Shown piece by piece: positions 44,284-53,765 of a stretch of DNA of 64,000 nt. The translations under genes and the position numbers were made by a program. Position 1 is the stretch's first letter, and the number at the start of each line of letters is the position of its first letter. This DNA is from Pirellulales bacterium (GTDB lineage: Bacteria > Planctomycetota > Planctomycetia > Pirellulales > Lacipirellulaceae): the NCBI GenBank assembly GCA_028279215.1, contig JANQOF010000050.1, positions 27,610-91,609 of the forward strand, in the 5' to 3' direction. The notes under the pieces are model-generated. The model did no database searches. It saw nothing but the letters and a program-made list of their open reading frames with translations, and was not told the origin of the DNA.

Positions 44284-45690
44284 TCAAAATTCAGCATTTC
44301 CCGGCGTTCGCGGAAACGGTATCACATCGCGAATGTTCGCCATGCCGGTGACGAATTGGACCATTCGTTCTAAACCTAAACCGAAGCCCGAGTGCGGCAC
44401 GGTGCCAAACTCGCGAAGTTCGCGATACCACCAGTACTCGCTGAGGTCTAAGTCTTGCTTCCGCATACGTTCTTCGAGCACGTCGAGGCGATCTTCGCGC
44501 TGGCTACCACCAATGATCTCGCCGACGCCCGGTGTCAGCACGTCCATCGCCCGCACGGTCGATCGATCTGGCTCGGCATCGTCGTTCACCTTCATGTAGA
44601 ACGGCTTGATGGTCGCGGGGTAATCGTAAAGAATCACCGGCGACTCGAAATGGCGCTCGGTCAGATAGCGTTCGTGTTCGGCTTGCAGGTCGTGGCCCCA
44701 CGCAACGGGGTACTCAAAATCCTGTCCCGAAGTCTGCAACAATTCCACCGCGTTAGTGTATGTGAGGTGTTGGAACGTTCCGATACTCACCTTCTCCAGC
44801 CGATCCATGGTCGTGTCGTCGATTCGCTGCTGAAAGAAATCCATATCCTCGCCGCAGTCGGCCAACACGTCGCCTACGATTCGCTTGAGAAATCGCTCGG
44901 CAAGGGCCATGTTGTCGGCCAGTTCATAGAACGCAACCTCCGGCTCCACCATCCAGAATTCCGCTAGATGACGAGACGTGTTGCTGTTCTCTGCCCGAAA
45001 CGTTGGCCCAAACGTGTAAATCTTGCTAAGCGCTGTGGCATAGATCTCACCTTCGAGCTGTCCGGAAACGGTAAGATAGGCCGCTCGCCCGAAAAAGTCG
45101 CGGGCGTAGTCGACATTCCCGTTGTCGGTCTTAGGCGGATTGGTTAGATCGAGCGTCGACACACGAAACATTTCGCCGGCGCCTTCGCAGTCACTGGCGG
45201 TAATGATCGGCGTGTGAATCCACACGAACTCTTCGTCTTGAAAGAACTCGTGGATCGATCTACAAATGCGGTTGCGGATTCTCATCACGGCGCCGAACGT
45301 ATTGGTGCGTGGGCGGAGGTGCGCCCACTCGCGGAGCTTCTCAAACGAGTGCCGCTTCTTTTGCAGCGGATATCTCTCTGGGTCGGCCAAACCATGTACG
45401 ACGACGCTCGCTGCGTGGACTTCCGTGGCTTGGCCCTTTCCGCCCGAAGCCTTTACTTCGCCTTCGATCGTCACGCTGGAACCCGGCGAAAGATGCTTGA
45501 TTTCCGACTCGTAGTTACGCAGCTCGCCATCGGCAATCACTTGAAGGTTGCCAAGCGAGGAACCATCGTTGATCTCCAAGAAGCTAAACCCACCCTTCGA
45601 GTCGCGTCGCGTGCGAATCCAACCCGACAAGCGAACCTCGCGGCCGATGGCATCGTTTTTTCTTGCTGCGTTAACGGAGAGCCGATTCAT
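44284..45690 (-). CDS. asnS: Asparaginyl-tRNA synthetase
   Basis: The 468-residue protein begins with an OB-fold anticodon domain (about 20-110, [20 protein letters not shown]), then the class II catalytic domain with [20 protein letters not shown] (motif 2) and [13 protein letters not shown] (motif 3). [20 protein letters not shown] fits AsnRS rather than AspRS. Length is usual for AsnRS. It charges tRNA-Asn in the cytoplasm. Neighbours give no operon partner of the same pathway. Confidence 0.95.
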   Translation of the reverse strand: MNRLSVNAARKNDAIGREVRLSGWIRTRRDSKGGFSFLEINDGSSLGNLQVIADGELRNYESEIKHLSPGSSVTIEGEVKASGGKGQATEVHAASVVVHGLADPERYPLQKKRHSFEKLREWAHLRPRTNTFGAVMRIRNRICRSIHEFFQDEEFVWIHTPIITASDCEGAGEMFRVSTLDLTNPPKTDNGNVDYARDFFGRAAYLTVSGQLEGEIYATALSKIYTFGPTFRAENSNTSRHLAEFWMVEPEVAFYELADNMALAERFLKRIVGDVLADCGEDMDFFQQRIDDTTMDRLEKVSIGTFQHLTYTNAVELLQTSGQDFEYPVAWGHDLQAEHERYLTERHFESPVILYDYPATIKPFYMKVNDDAEPDRSTVRAMDVLTPGVGEIIGGSQREDRLDVLEERMRKQDLDLSEYWWYRELREFGTVPHSGFGLGLERMVQFVTGMANIRDVIPFPRTPGNAEF

Positions 45691-45711
45691 TTGTGCAGAA
45701 CCCTTCCATGT

Positions 45712-47451
45712 TTACTGGGCGGCCGTCTCGCCAGAGCGTATCGAGAAACCGCCGGCTACCAACAGCAGATAGACAATAAGCAGGCCAAGCACTACGTACC
45801 CGGCCATTTCATTCTCGGGACTGCGGTTATCGGTCACCTTGTCGTAGATCGCGGTGCCCGCTGCAATGATTGCGCCGACCACCGAGCTGATCATTAACGC
45901 ATTCCACACCCAACGCGACATGCCACTCGGCCGATCGTCACCCAACGCGCTCTTGCTATTCATCAGCATGAAGAAGGTCACATACGCAATCGGTAGCAAC
46001 ATCATGCCAAAGCTCGAAGCAAGAACGGCGAGCCAGAGCTTGGCAGGCCCGTCCCAAATCAGCGGCCAACTAGCGCCCACGATGCCTGCAACAAGACAAC
46101 CGGCAAAAAACACGGTGCCTTCGCGCGGGGCGTTAAGCGCTTCGCAGAAGACGAACCCGTTGATCAACATCAAAATGATGATCGTAGAGAATCCCATGCC
46201 GAAGATTCCAAGCCCAAAAATCCAACGCGCGAGCGAATCACCCAGCAGCGGGGAAAGGGCCTTGGCTAGTTCGAAACCATTGCGGCGAACCAGCGAGGCA
46301 GCAATTCGCTTTTCGTCTTTCGGCACGGCGGCCATGGCAGCGATCGCTTCGGCTCGCGCGTCGTCGTCCAAATCGGCGAGCGGTTTTGCGCCTGGGCCCG
46401 CAGTCAGTGCATAAAGGTTGCCGCTAGCACCTTCGAACAAGGGGCTAGATTCAAATGTGGTTGGATCGGTGCTCAAGAAGTCTGGGTCGGGATTTCCGTG
46501 AAACGCCTGGCCAGCCGCGATTACCACGCAGCTCGTCACGAGCACGTACGGAATCGCCATACCGGTCGCCAGGTCGAAACGCGCTAGACCACGAAACGTC
46601 TTGTCCCATCCGCGTTGCAGCAGCGCGTACGGCATGAGGAACGTCATGTTGATTCCCACTGCGGTCGCTGCCGCGCCGATCATCACGGCGCGTTGTTCGC
46701 GAACAAGTCGGCCTTCCCAGAACTCGCGGGCGGCTGTCGGCAAGCTCGCCACGAGATCCCGCATGTCGCCTGCCGGGCGATACCACTGCGACAAGTCAGG
46801 TACAAATCCGGCGAATATCTTTGACCAATTGAGTACGCCTTGGTTCGACAGGTAGATCACCACACCAAAAAAGCAAAGCACAATCGACGCGATCAATGCC
46901 TTGAGAAACCAGTCGAATACCTTCGCCATGGCGCCACCGCGGACGTTAAACGAAAGAACAATACTAGTAACGACAAGCAGGATTGCCGAGATGGCAAGCT
47001 TGGCGCCTGTTGAGTCGCCCGTATACTTCGCTGCCAAATTGTAATCGAGCGCTTCGTAGCACAGACTGAACTGCGGCATGCACCAAATCATGTTGGCCAT
47101 GCTTGTAGCTACGAGCCAACCCCAACCAAGTGCGGGGTTGATGTGGCGATTGATCATTCCGAACGGTCGCTCTCCAGTAGTAAGCGTGACGTAGCTGATC
47201 GCCGAGAGCATCACGACGCCCATGACAATGGCCACAAGTTGCAGCCAAAGCATGCTGGGACCACCGAGAATGCCAAGAAACAACGCACCTGCCAACGAGC
47301 CACCGCCCAACGTGATGGCGCTTTGCAGCCACCCCGGACCCGATAACCTGACAAATGTACCAATGGTCGCAAGCGGTCCCTTCGCCTGCGCGTCGTTGAG
47401 TAACTGCCGGTCGCGTTCGACTCCGGTGAGGAGTTCGGTCTCGCCCGTCAT
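45712..47451 (-). CDS. Large Nramp-like membrane carrier
   Basis: The 579-residue membrane protein has about twelve hydrophobic helices and the opening GPGWLQSAITLGGGSLAGAL, the helix-1 pattern of an Nramp-related group found in planctomycetes, where the usual DPGN is replaced by LGGGS. A large soluble loop (about 320-400) sits between helices. It is a second, distinct Nramp-like protein in this window, longer than the first. Substrate unknown; the missing canonical ligands argue against simple Mn/Fe uptake. It ends about 20 bases before asnS on the same strand. Confidence 0.8.
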   Translation of the reverse strand: MTGETELLTGVERDRQLLNDAQAKGPLATIGTFVRLSGPGWLQSAITLGGGSLAGALFLGILGGPSMLWLQLVAIVMGVVMLSAISYVTLTTGERPFGMINRHINPALGWGWLVATSMANMIWCMPQFSLCYEALDYNLAAKYTGDSTGAKLAISAILLVVTSIVLSFNVRGGAMAKVFDWFLKALIASIVLCFFGVVIYLSNQGVLNWSKIFAGFVPDLSQWYRPAGDMRDLVASLPTAAREFWEGRLVREQRAVMIGAAATAVGINMTFLMPYALLQRGWDKTFRGLARFDLATGMAIPYVLVTSCVVIAAGQAFHGNPDPDFLSTDPTTFESSPLFEGASGNLYALTAGPGAKPLADLDDDARAEAIAAMAAVPKDEKRIAASLVRRNGFELAKALSPLLGDSLARWIFGLGIFGMGFSTIIILMLINGFVFCEALNAPREGTVFFAGCLVAGIVGASWPLIWDGPAKLWLAVLASSFGMMLLPIAYVTFFMLMNSKSALGDDRPSGMSRWVWNALMISSVVGAIIAAGTAIYDKVTDNRSPENEMAGYVVLGLLIVYLLLVAGGFSIRSGETAAQ

Positions 47452-47518
47452 GATGCAGTTTCCTTGAATACTAACCGATGAGTTTTGTGCCGTGCGTAGG
47501 AGTTGGCTACTCGAACGC

Positions 47519-48349
47519 TCAAGCCACCTGCGACAGGCACTGTTTCATGTAGGCGATGCTCTCGCGGGCCAGCTTCTCTGCTCCCGGTGAGTAGTCGAAC
47601 ACCTCTACGGACACCCAACGCTCGAAGCCCACGGTCTTAAGGGCCTGGAAGATGGGCACAAAGTCGAGTTTGCCAAAACCCGGTCCTTGCAAGTTCGGGT
47701 CGTTGGCGTGGAAGTGGCAGTACTGGCCTTTGTAATGTTGAATCACTTCGGGGATCGTTAATGGCTCCATCGCCCACATCGCTTTGCAATCGATCATCAT
47801 GGCGACGTACGGTGAGTTGACCATCTTCGCAAGCCGCACGCCGTCTTCCGCATTTAACAGGAAGTTCGTTTCCCAAGTCGCCAGCGGCTCCATCGCGAGG
47901 GTGACGCCCGTTTCCTCGAGTACCGGCGCCGCACCGGCGAGCGTCTCAGTCGCGTTGCGATAGGCCTGCACCATGCTCATCGACTCGGGCCGATTGCGCT
48001 GCATCGGCGAGCCAAACACCATCACGTCGCCGCCCATCTCGCGACAGAAACGAGCTAGTTCTCCCAGATATTCGCTGGTTCGCCGCCTGACCTCCGCATC
48101 GTCGGTCGTTAGGTGCAATCCCTCGGTCTTCGACAGAATCCAATGCAGTCCACAAATCTCGACACCAGCCGCATCGGCAGCCTGACGAATCTGCTTTCGC
48201 TCAGCCGCAGTGACCTTTGTGATATCGGAATGGATGGTAAACGGTGCGATCTCCACACCCTGATATCCACACTCGGCAGCAAAGTCGAATACCTGCTGCT
48301 GAGGCCATCCAAGGTCGTGGAAGGTCTCGTTGCAGATGGCGAACTTCAT
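47519..48349 (-). CDS. Sugar phosphate isomerase/epimerase (TIM barrel)
   Basis: The 276-residue protein (ATG at 48349) has the xylose-isomerase-like TIM-barrel pattern: CGYQGVEIAPFT, a metal/acid site EPLATWETNF, YVAMMIDCKAMWAMEP, CHFHANDPNLQGPGFGKLDF and a final WVSVEVFDYSPG. Glu and His at the barrel ends would bind the divalent metal. The family includes tagatose and hydroxypyruvate isomerases; substrate cannot be named. It is co-directional with trxB upstream. Confidence 0.82.
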   Translation of the reverse strand: MKFAICNETFHDLGWPQQQVFDFAAECGYQGVEIAPFTIHSDITKVTAAERKQIRQAADAAGVEICGLHWILSKTEGLHLTTDDAEVRRRTSEYLGELARFCREMGGDVMVFGSPMQRNRPESMSMVQAYRNATETLAGAAPVLEETGVTLAMEPLATWETNFLLNAEDGVRLAKMVNSPYVAMMIDCKAMWAMEPLTIPEVIQHYKGQYCHFHANDPNLQGPGFGKLDFVPIFQALKTVGFERWVSVEVFDYSPGAEKLARESIAYMKQCLSQVA

Positions 48350-48426
48350 TTCGGTCAACGTGTTCGTATCGAAGGCGAGTGTCCCGCAGATGTCCAATGA
48401 CGTGTTTGCGACCGCGCGCCGCAATG

Positions 48427-49476
48427 CTAGTGGAATCCCTTGGCTGCCAGCCAACGTTCGGCGTCGAGAGCCGCCATGCAACCGGTGCCGGCGGCCGTGA
48501 TCGCCTGACGATAATAATCGTCGGCGACGTCTCCGGCGGCAAACACGCCCTCAACACTCGTGTTGGTGCGGAACGGCACGGTCCACTTAAGATACTTCTT
48601 GTCGGTCATCTCAAGTTTGCCTTCGAGGAACCGCGTGTTGGGCGTGTGGCCAATGGCGACAAACATGCCGCCCGCTTCGACTTCGCGGTCTGGTTCCCCA
48701 ACGGTCGACGTAAGCCTTACGCCGGTCACGCCATCGGCATCGTTGCCCAACACCTCGCCAACTTGGCTGTTCCAGAGGATGGCGATCTTCTCGTTGTTCT
48801 TCGCCCGCTCGGCCATGATTTGCGATGCCCGCAATTCGTCGCGGCGATGCACCATGTAAACCTGGCTAGCGAACTTGCTGAGGTAGTCTGCCTCTTCGAC
48901 GGCCGAGTCGCCGCCGCCAACCACTACCAGCGGCTTGCTGCGGAACCTTGGCAAGGCCCCATCGCACACTGCACAGGCACTTACACCGTTGTTCTTGTAT
49001 TTCGACTCCGACTCAAGGCCCAAGTAGTTCGCGCGGGCACCCGTAGCAATAATCACCGCCAGGGAATCGACCGCCTCGCCTTGAGAACTCTTGAGCTTGA
49101 ACGGATGCCCACTGAAATCGACCTCGACGATGTCGTCCGTTACTATACGGGTGCCAAAGTTCTTCGCTTGCTGCCGCATTAGGTTCATTAACTCGGGGCC
49201 GCTGCATCCTTCTTTCTGATGCATGTCGGCCAGCCAAGCTTGATCGGAATCGAGCGCGTCCTTGAGGTAGTGGCTCAAGTCGCCAGCGGGAAAACCGGGG
49301 TAGTTTTCGACTTCGGTGGTGAGATTCAACTGACCAAGCGGCAGTGTTCCGTCCTGGCGGTTCTCTTCCGTGACCGCGCCTTCATAAACCAGTGGCTCCA
49401 AATTCGCTCGGGCGGTGTAAATGGCCGCGGCCCAACCAGCGGGGCCGCTTCCGACGATAACAACTTTCTCTGGCAC
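48427..49476 (-). CDS. trxB: Thioredoxin-disulfide reductase
   Basis: The 349-residue FAD flavoprotein has the FAD-binding [18 protein letters not shown], the redox-active CAVCDGA (CxxC), the NADPH site [15 protein letters not shown] and the C-terminal [20 protein letters not shown]. It reduces thioredoxin with NADPH. Full length for the family, with a slightly long C-terminus. No thioredoxin gene is next to it; the TlpA-like protein at 20130 is far away. Confidence 0.95.
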   Translation of the reverse strand: MPEKVVIVGSGPAGWAAAIYTARANLEPLVYEGAVTEENRQDGTLPLGQLNLTTEVENYPGFPAGDLSHYLKDALDSDQAWLADMHQKEGCSGPELMNLMRQQAKNFGTRIVTDDIVEVDFSGHPFKLKSSQGEAVDSLAVIIATGARANYLGLESESKYKNNGVSACAVCDGALPRFRSKPLVVVGGGDSAVEEADYLSKFASQVYMVHRRDELRASQIMAERAKNNEKIAILWNSQVGEVLGNDADGVTGVRLTSTVGEPDREVEAGGMFVAIGHTPNTRFLEGKLEMTDKKYLKWTVPFRTNTSVEGVFAAGDVADDYYRQAITAAGTGCMAALDAERWLAAKGFH

Positions 49477-49623
49477 AGCGGAGTCCTTTGCTGGTGGCGA
49501 TAACTAAGAAGCCGGCATTATATGTCGCTCAGCATCACGGGTAAACAAGCCAAGCCGCCGGTGAAGTGCGCCGAGATCATATCCGCGACCGCTAGCGAGT
49601 GTTGACGCGGCGATTTCGATCGC

Positions 49624-51066
49624 CTACTCGCCTAGCGTGCGTTTGCGTCGTAGCAAGTGGTGGTAATGCTGCGCGAAGCGGTGCGACTCGTCGCGGACAT
49701 ACTGCAACAGCCGCAAGGCAAACGAGTGCCGGCTGAGTCGCAATGGCTCGTCGCAACCGGCGACGTAGACAAGTTCTTCCTTTTTGGCGATCGAAAGTAC
49801 CGTCGGCGGTTCGATGCCAAGTGTGCGAAACGCCTCCATGCCGCGCCCAAGTTGGCCTTTGCCTCCGTCGATTAGCAGAATGTCGGGGAACATCTGATCG
49901 GAATCCTGCAGCCCCCGGAACCGCCGGGCCACTACCTCCCGTATGCTCGCATAGTCGTCGATGCCGTCAACCTCGCGAATACGAAACCGCCGGTACCCCG
50001 GCTTGAACGGTAGTCCGTCGATGAACTGTACAAAACTCGCCACGGTTTCATTTCCTCCCAGGTGGGCGATGTCGACTCCCTCGATTGTCCTCGGAGTTTC
50101 GTCGAGGGCCAGCACTTTGCGAAGTCCTGCGAGCCCCTTGTTGGGATCGATGTAGAACACCTCAGGCTGCTCGTGCTGCTCCAGGTCGCCACGTTCCTTG
50201 ATACGTTCGAGCAGGTTGATCTCGTCGCGCAATCGCGCCGCTTTCTCGAATCGCAACTCGGCCGACGCCTGTTGCATTTCCTTTTGCATCTCCTTCACAA
50301 GCGACTTGCGATTGCCATCGAGGAACATCCGTAGTCGCTTGATATCGCGGCGATAGTCGTCTTTGCCAATTCGCAAGTTACAGGGCGCTGTGCATTGATC
50401 GATCGAGGCCAAAAGACAAGGACGAAACCATCGCCAACGTTCGTCGCCATCGTCGATGTCGAGTGAGCAGGTACGAAACTTGAACACCCGCTGCAACACC
50501 TGCAACGCCCCACGAAGACTGCCGACACTGGTGAAAGGCCCGTATAGCTTCACGCCGCTGGTCCGCGGTTCACGAGTGATTTCGACGCGCGGAAAGTCCT
50601 CGTGCGTGGTGATTTGCAAGTAGGGAAACGTCTTGTCGTCGCGGAGTTCCTGATTGAAGCGAGGTTGGATGTCCTTGATCAACCGCGCCTCCATCAACAG
50701 CGCGTCGACTTCGCTTTCGGCCTCAAGGTAGTCAATGTCGTAAGCCTCGCGCACCAACTGCTCGGTACGGCGTTCATCGGCTGCCGCCTGAAGAAAGTAG
50801 CTGCCGGCGCGGGCCTTGAGGCTCTTGGCCTTACCTATGTAGATCACGCGGCCCTGTTTATCCTGAAACAGATAGACGCCGGGCGTGGTGGGGAACTTCG
50901 ATCGCACCTTGTCGGCCGCTCGGGCGAAGAACTCGGCCTGCGTCTTTGGCAGTTCCGGCGGAGCTTCACCGGCGTCGCTAGCGGGCGTCGACTCGGTGAT
51001 TTCCGTCTGATGCTCGTCCGCCATGTCCGCATCGCCTTGGCTGGGGTTCGTCTCTGGTTCAACCAT
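49624..51066 (-). CDS. uvrC: UvrC excinuclease subunit, short form
   Basis: The 480-residue protein has an acidic N-terminal extension of about 55 residues, then the GIY-YIG nuclease domain (PTTPGVYLFQDKQGRVIYIG then KAKSLKARAGSYF), a UVR domain (ASAELRFEKAARLRDEINLL), and the RNase H-like endonuclease domain (VDIAHLGGNETVASFVQFID and FPDILLIDGGKGQLG). It ends at RRKRTLGE, so the tandem helix-hairpin-helix domain that finishes standard UvrC (about 600 residues) is absent. It cuts damaged DNA on both sides of a lesion with UvrAB. Whether the short form is normal for this lineage or is truncated is discussed in the findings. Confidence 0.9.
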   Translation of the reverse strand: MVEPETNPSQGDADMADEHQTEITESTPASDAGEAPPELPKTQAEFFARAADKVRSKFPTTPGVYLFQDKQGRVIYIGKAKSLKARAGSYFLQAAADERRTEQLVREAYDIDYLEAESEVDALLMEARLIKDIQPRFNQELRDDKTFPYLQITTHEDFPRVEITREPRTSGVKLYGPFTSVGSLRGALQVLQRVFKFRTCSLDIDDGDERWRWFRPCLLASIDQCTAPCNLRIGKDDYRRDIKRLRMFLDGNRKSLVKEMQKEMQQASAELRFEKAARLRDEINLLERIKERGDLEQHEQPEVFYIDPNKGLAGLRKVLALDETPRTIEGVDIAHLGGNETVASFVQFIDGLPFKPGYRRFRIREVDGIDDYASIREVVARRFRGLQDSDQMFPDILLIDGGKGQLGRGMEAFRTLGIEPPTVLSIAKKEELVYVAGCDEPLRLSRHSFALRLLQYVRDESHRFAQHYHHLLRRKRTLGE

Positions 51067-51125
51067 AGGCTCGGCGAAGGACAGCGGCTAGAGCAGTTGC
51101 ATTGTTCGGAGCGAGCGATTCGGCG

Positions 51126-51707
51126 TCACGTCGCATCCTTGAAGCGGCCTTCCGACGCCTTGAGGCGCGAGCGAAGGTCAGCCACGATGCGTTCCAGTGC
51201 GACGATGTCGGAAGCGGACAGGTACGGTCGCAGATTGGGGAGCAACTCTTCAGCCGCCACGTCGTGCGAGTCGATCAGTGCTTCGACATCGCCTTCATAA
51301 ATCCGCATCTTGGCAAGCTGCCCCCGTCGATACAGAGAAGGCAAGGCGAAGAGTTTCAGCAGCACGAGGCCCTCGGGTGAAACGCATCGCACCTCGCGTT
51401 GTGCGAACTTCTGTGTCGTGGCGTACTGTTTGGCGATCTCAGCGAAAAGGCCATTGTCCGTGAGCAACACATCAATCTGGAGGTTGTCGAGCCGCCCGCG
51501 AAGGAAGTTGGGGCTTTCACTCTCAATGACGATTTCCGGAAGACGCGCGACGCCATCGCGCGACAGGATCAGATCAATGTCCTGAGTGTTGCGCCCGTCG
51601 ACATACGCAAGCATGGCAACGCCGCCAACAACGACATAATCGACTTCGCGCTCGTGGAGCAAGTCGAACAGTCGGTGGACCGAAGCGAAAAGGTCACTAA
51701 GGTCCAT
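51126..51707 (-). CDS. Nucleotidyltransferase of the AbiEii/MNT kind
   Basis: About 193 residues from the ATG at 51707, chosen because AGAAGG lies eight bases upstream and a TATAAT promoter box lies just before the upstream alternative start at 51791. The protein has VVGGVAMLAYVDGRNTQDID followed by LIL, the Gly-Gly/Asp-x-Asp pattern of the DNA polymerase beta-type nucleotidyltransferase fold, then a helical tail. Such proteins often act as toxins or abortive-infection effectors (AbiEii) or in antitoxin pairs, but no partner gene is next to it. Role uncertain. Confidence 0.75.
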   Translation of the reverse strand: MDLSDLFASVHRLFDLLHEREVDYVVVGGVAMLAYVDGRNTQDIDLILSRDGVARLPEIVIESESPNFLRGRLDNLQIDVLLTDNGLFAEIAKQYATTQKFAQREVRCVSPEGLVLLKLFALPSLYRRGQLAKMRIYEGDVEALIDSHDVAAEELLPNLRPYLSASDIVALERIVADLRSRLKASEGRFKDAT

Positions 51708-51797
51708 CTGCGCAACCTTCTCGTCGTTCTTGGGATCAAACAGCACGCCGTGGACAATCGTCCTGGCGACATCGATATTCGAGCGCGACATACCGAC

Positions 51798-51803
51798 ATT
51801 ATA
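51798..51803 (-). promoter_or_regulatory. Candidate -10 box for the nucleotidyltransferase gene
   Basis: TATAAT on the minus strand. Its distance puts the transcript start near 51791, which supports translation from 51707. The -35 match is weak. Confidence 0.35.
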
Positions 51804-51827
51804 CGTCGATCATTCAGGCCGTTGCAT

Positions 51828-53621
51828 CTACACTCCCGCAAACTTCCGCAAGTCGGACTCCATAGCGTCTAGACGCTCCTGTAGTTCACTCTTTGTGACG
51901 TCCAAGTCGTGAAGCATCTCCGGCGCTGTGTAGGCAAACATGTAGAACTTGATCTTAGGTTCGGTACCGCTAGGGCGACAAGCTATGTAGTTGCCGTTTT
52001 CAGTGAGATCGAGGATCACCAAGTCGCCGTTCGGCTCGGGCAGCGGCTCCGTCGAGCCATCGCTCCTGGTAATGGCGTTCTCCAGATAGTCGCGGCGCTG
52101 GGCCACGGCGAAGCCCGCTATTTCGCTTGGCGGAGCGGCGCGGAAATGGGACATCACCTCCTTCATCCGCGCCATCCCGTCGCTGCCGGGCATCATCACC
52201 GATACGGTTCGCTCGGCATGGACACCGTGTTGCCAGAATAGGTCGTCGAGTTTTTCGTGCAGCGTCTTGCCTTCGGCCTTTAGCTGTGCCGCCAACTCGC
52301 ACGCGAGCATGGCCGCGACCGCGCCATCCTTGTCGCGAACGTGGGTACCCGCCATGTATCCGTGGGACTCTTCGGTACCGTAAAGAAAGTTCTCCGGACC
52401 GTGGGCATCGATGGCTTGGGCGATCCACTTGAAGCCGACCAGCAGGTCGCCAATCGTCTTGATTCCATAGCTCTGGCCAATGCGGTGGATGAGGTGAGTA
52501 GTGACCAACGTGGTTACTTGAAACTTCTCCGTCGTCAACTTGCGAGTTTCGCAAACGTAGTCGGACAGCAGACCGCCGATTTGGTTGCCCGTCAGCGTAC
52601 TCCACTCGCTTCCGTCGTCTAACGTGAGCGGTGCGGCCAAACCGATGCGGTCACAATCGGGATCGGTGGCCACGCACAAGTCGGCATCGGTCTGTTTCGC
52701 ATGCTCGATCATGGCATCGAATACCCTTGGGTTCTCGGGATTCGACACGTGGCCTGGCACGTTGGGAAAATCGCCGCTCGGTTCGGCATGTAGACCAAAC
52801 AATTCAACGTCGGCGAAGCCGTCTCGTTCGAGCGCGGGAATGACGCACGTGGCCCCCACTCCATGTAAGGGCGAATACAGCACCTTCAGGTCGCGTGGCC
52901 CGGGGGTGGCTTGTTGGACCACTGCGTCGATGAAAGCCTTATCGACTTCTTCCTCACAAAGAATGATCTTGCCGGCCGCGAGCGCTTCGTCGAAATTGGC
53001 TCGCTCGATTTCCTGCGTGCTCATTACCTTGTCGATAATGCCCTTATCGTGGGGCGGAAGAACCTGTGCTCCGCTCGACCAATAGACTTTCACAGCGTTG
53101 TCGCTCGGCGGATTGTGGCTGGCGGTGACCATGATGCCGCACGAGCAATTCTTGTAACGAACGGCAAATGACAGTTCCGGCGTGCTGCGATATCCATTTA
53201 AGAAATAGACTTTGAAACCGGCCGCGACCATGATTTCGGCACACAGCTTGGCAAAATCCTCAGAGCGATGCCGGGTATCACGGGCAATTGCACATGACAG
53301 CTCGGCATCGTCGCCGAGGGTCTCTTTGACATAGTCGGCCAGCCCCTGGGCGCTTTCGCCAATGGTGCGATCGTTGATCGCGTTCGACCCGATGGGGTAC
53401 ATTCTTCCGCGACGACCGCCCGTGCCAAATGGGATGATCGTCCAAAAGGCATCGTCAAGCGCTTGCCACTTCTCGCTGGTGATGTGTTCGGCCACCTGGT
53501 CGGCGTAGTCCGCGTACTTCGGCTCGGTAAGCCACTCGCGAATATGCGTGGCCGCCGTGGAGGTGATTTTCTGTGCCTTAACGGCGGATTCCACGGCGTC
53601 GAGCAATTGTTCGTTGGGCAT
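51828..53621 (-). CDS. Phosphoglucomutase/phosphomannomutase family protein
   Basis: The 597-residue protein has the alpha-phosphohexomutase layout: GTGGRRGRMYPIGSNAIND near the N-terminus, IMVTASHNPPSDNAVKVYW (active-site Ser), the metal-binding DPDCDRIG, GTEESHGYMAG and CRPSGTEPKIKFYMFA for phosphate binding in domain 4. It interconverts 1- and 6-phosphosugars, probably of glucose. Length matches the long PgcA-type mutases. No partner gene is nearby. Confidence 0.92.
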   Translation of the reverse strand: MPNEQLLDAVESAVKAQKITSTAATHIREWLTEPKYADYADQVAEHITSEKWQALDDAFWTIIPFGTGGRRGRMYPIGSNAINDRTIGESAQGLADYVKETLGDDAELSCAIARDTRHRSEDFAKLCAEIMVAAGFKVYFLNGYRSTPELSFAVRYKNCSCGIMVTASHNPPSDNAVKVYWSSGAQVLPPHDKGIIDKVMSTQEIERANFDEALAAGKIILCEEEVDKAFIDAVVQQATPGPRDLKVLYSPLHGVGATCVIPALERDGFADVELFGLHAEPSGDFPNVPGHVSNPENPRVFDAMIEHAKQTDADLCVATDPDCDRIGLAAPLTLDDGSEWSTLTGNQIGGLLSDYVCETRKLTTEKFQVTTLVTTHLIHRIGQSYGIKTIGDLLVGFKWIAQAIDAHGPENFLYGTEESHGYMAGTHVRDKDGAVAAMLACELAAQLKAEGKTLHEKLDDLFWQHGVHAERTVSVMMPGSDGMARMKEVMSHFRAAPPSEIAGFAVAQRRDYLENAITRSDGSTEPLPEPNGDLVILDLTENGNYIACRPSGTEPKIKFYMFAYTAPEMLHDLDVTKSELQERLDAMESDLRKFAGV

Positions 53622-53742
53622 GGCGAGTGGGCGGTGTTATGTCTGCTGTTTTGAGGCAGTCGTCAAGTTGCGCCCAAGCTATCACAGCCCTGCCCGACAC
53701 ACTAGCCGCACCGCCACGCGGCCTGCAAAGCCCGATCTTTGG

Positions 53743-53748
53743 TATAAT
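53743..53748 (+). promoter_or_regulatory. Candidate -10 box of the cytochrome gene
   Basis: TATAAT 17 bases before the ATG at 53766. No clear -35 is seen. Confidence 0.4.
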
Positions 53749-53765
53749 GACATCGGTATCCTCAT

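Noticed and set aside
51126..51791. AbiEii toxin-antitoxin pair
   Set aside because: Only the nucleotidyltransferase is present; no AbiEi-like antitoxin gene is adjacent.
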